In this document: one piece after another, positions 63,098 through 64,000 of the stretch
Layout of the letters: each line of letters begins with the position of its first letter
How positions within the stretch are numbered: the first letter of the stretch is position 1
DNA from: Croceicoccus bisphenolivorans
GTDB taxonomy: Bacteria > Pseudomonadota > Alphaproteobacteria > Sphingomonadales > Sphingomonadaceae
DNA: 64,000 bases
Direction of reading: 5' to 3'
Assembly (NCBI RefSeq): GCF_001634625.1
Contig: NZ_LRSE01000003.1
Coordinates: 124,001 to 188,000 of the forward strand
The notes under the pieces: generated by a model
Seen by the model: only the letters and a program-made list of their open reading frames with translations
What the model was told of the DNA's origin: nothing
Databases searched by the model: none
Position numbers and translations under genes: made by a program

Positions 63098-63846
63098 TCA
63101 GTCCGCGAAAAAGCGCACCAGTTCCTGCCCCAGCGCGGGTTCGGAAACGCAGCTCATGTGCGTGCCGGGAATCTCGGCAAACGTCGCGTTGGGCAGCTTT
63201 TCGACCAGCGTTTGGGCCGAACCGTTGTCGTTGTCCTTGTCGCCGTTGATGACCTTCGTCGGCATCGTCACGGCGGAAAGGTTCGACAGGTCGGTGCCCT
63301 GCATGGAAGTCAGCAGCGCGCGGGCGGCAACGCGGTCCACTTTCTGCGTCTTCATGAAGCTTTTCGCGAAGAACGCGGCGTCGCCCATGCGGATTTCATC
63401 GAACCGGTCGATGGCATCCACGAAGAAGGCGATACGCTTGTCCCAGCCGGCCAGCCCTTCCCAGCCCATGCCGACCAGCGCCAGCCGTTCGGGCCGCACA
63501 CCGTCGATCACGGCATTGAGAGAGGTGCGCGCGCCGAGCGAGAAGCCCGCAAGATCGAAAGTGCCAAGTTGGTAGTGCGAGATCACCGCGCGCAGGTCGT
63601 CGACCAGCACGTTATGCGCATAGTCCCCGTGCGGAGCCTCCGACAGGCCATGTGCGCGCAAGTCCGGCATGATCACGTCGAACCCGGCATCGGCCAGCAT
63701 CTGCGCCGTGCCGAACTTGATCCAGTTCACCTCTGCACTGGAAAACAACCCGTGCAACAGCACGATCGGCTTTCCCGCGCCCGTGCGGTGGACGGCAAGC
63801 TTCGTGCCGTCCGCCGCCGTGACGTTTTCGAGAGCAGGTGCGGTCA

Positions 63847-63847
<1 letters not shown>
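63098..63847 (-). CDS. alpha/beta hydrolase
   Basis: A 249-residue alpha/beta hydrolase. The oxyanion region is VLLHGLFSSAEVNW, the nucleophile elbow GFSLGAR gives Ser95, and the catalytic His is in IPGTHMSCV. The short lid and MPDLRAHGLSEAPHG block resemble esterases and haloperoxidase-like hydrolases; the substrate is unknown. ATG 63847 overlaps the asd stop by one base (TGATG), so the two are translationally coupled. TTG 63850 is an alternative start. It converges on amn across 35 bases. Confidence 0.85.

Positions 63848-64000
<153 letters not shown>

Overview
The window looks like chromosomal DNA of an alphaproteobacterium of the Sphingomonadales, probably close to Erythrobacteraceae. This is inferred from high GC content, the style of the protein sequences (UrcA family, DUF2946, a subclass B3 metallo-beta-lactamase, a CreD/M56/BlaI locus) and gene order; no rRNA or tRNA gene is present to confirm it. 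Both ends cut a gene: korA at base 1 and asd at base 64000.

Layout. 1-8.7 kb: korA (partial), rppH, a TPR protein, a tightly coupled guaB-small protein-rsmB operon, an M28 peptidase lipoprotein with 3-hydroxybutyrate dehydrogenase, and a neutral zinc metallopeptidase. 8.7-14.6 kb: a palindromic repeat, a membrane protein, and a blaI-M56-creD operon under two BlaI-like operators, divergent from an FMN-dependent lactate-type oxidase. 14.6-18.2 kb: sdhCDA without sdhB, followed by an HExxH lipoprotein. 18.3-21.3 kb: B3 metallo-beta-lactamase, prmA, a DUF2459 protein and a small exported protein. 21.3-27.6 kb: acetyltransferase, outer-membrane protein, ligA, a DUF2165 protein, a 41-residue membrane protein missed by length cut-offs, and recN. 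27.7-35.1 kb: an LpxH-like phosphoesterase and glycosyltransferase pair, a Rieske oxygenase/MarR module lying between two copies of the glycosyltransferase 3' end, a VOC protein, a transglutaminase-like protein, an exported methyltransferase-like lipoprotein and bamD. 35.2-38 kb: a four-gene roadblock/GTPase module resembling actinobacterial conservons or MglA/MglB. 38.5-46.7 kb: class A PBP, small membrane proteins, then an accessory stretch with two copies of a structured repeat, an SRAP protein, a broken antitoxin-like gene and an AT-rich ParA-type ATPase, ending at lepA. 46.7-56.4 kb: PHA-depolymerase-like hydrolase, ferredoxin reductase, a third copy of the repeat, dnaN, fabG, fabD, and divergent ldcA and mpl. 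56.6-64 kb: rpsF-rpsR-rplI, HxlR and UrcA, a His/Met-rich outer-membrane protein with DUF2946, amn, an alpha/beta hydrolase and asd.

Most genes are housekeeping: TCA cycle, fatty-acid synthesis, peptidoglycan synthesis and recycling, DNA repair, translation, GTP and AMP metabolism. The most unusual signals are (1) an approximately 110-bp dispersed element in three copies whose predicted hairpins differ by compensatory base-pair changes, (2) the roadblock/GTPase module, (3) the direct-repeat-flanked Rieske/MarR module with a near-perfect operator palindrome, and (4) the low-GC ParA island next to a gene broken by a palindromic insert. Start codons were chosen from ribosome-binding sites and expected family N-termini, and several remain uncertain as noted.
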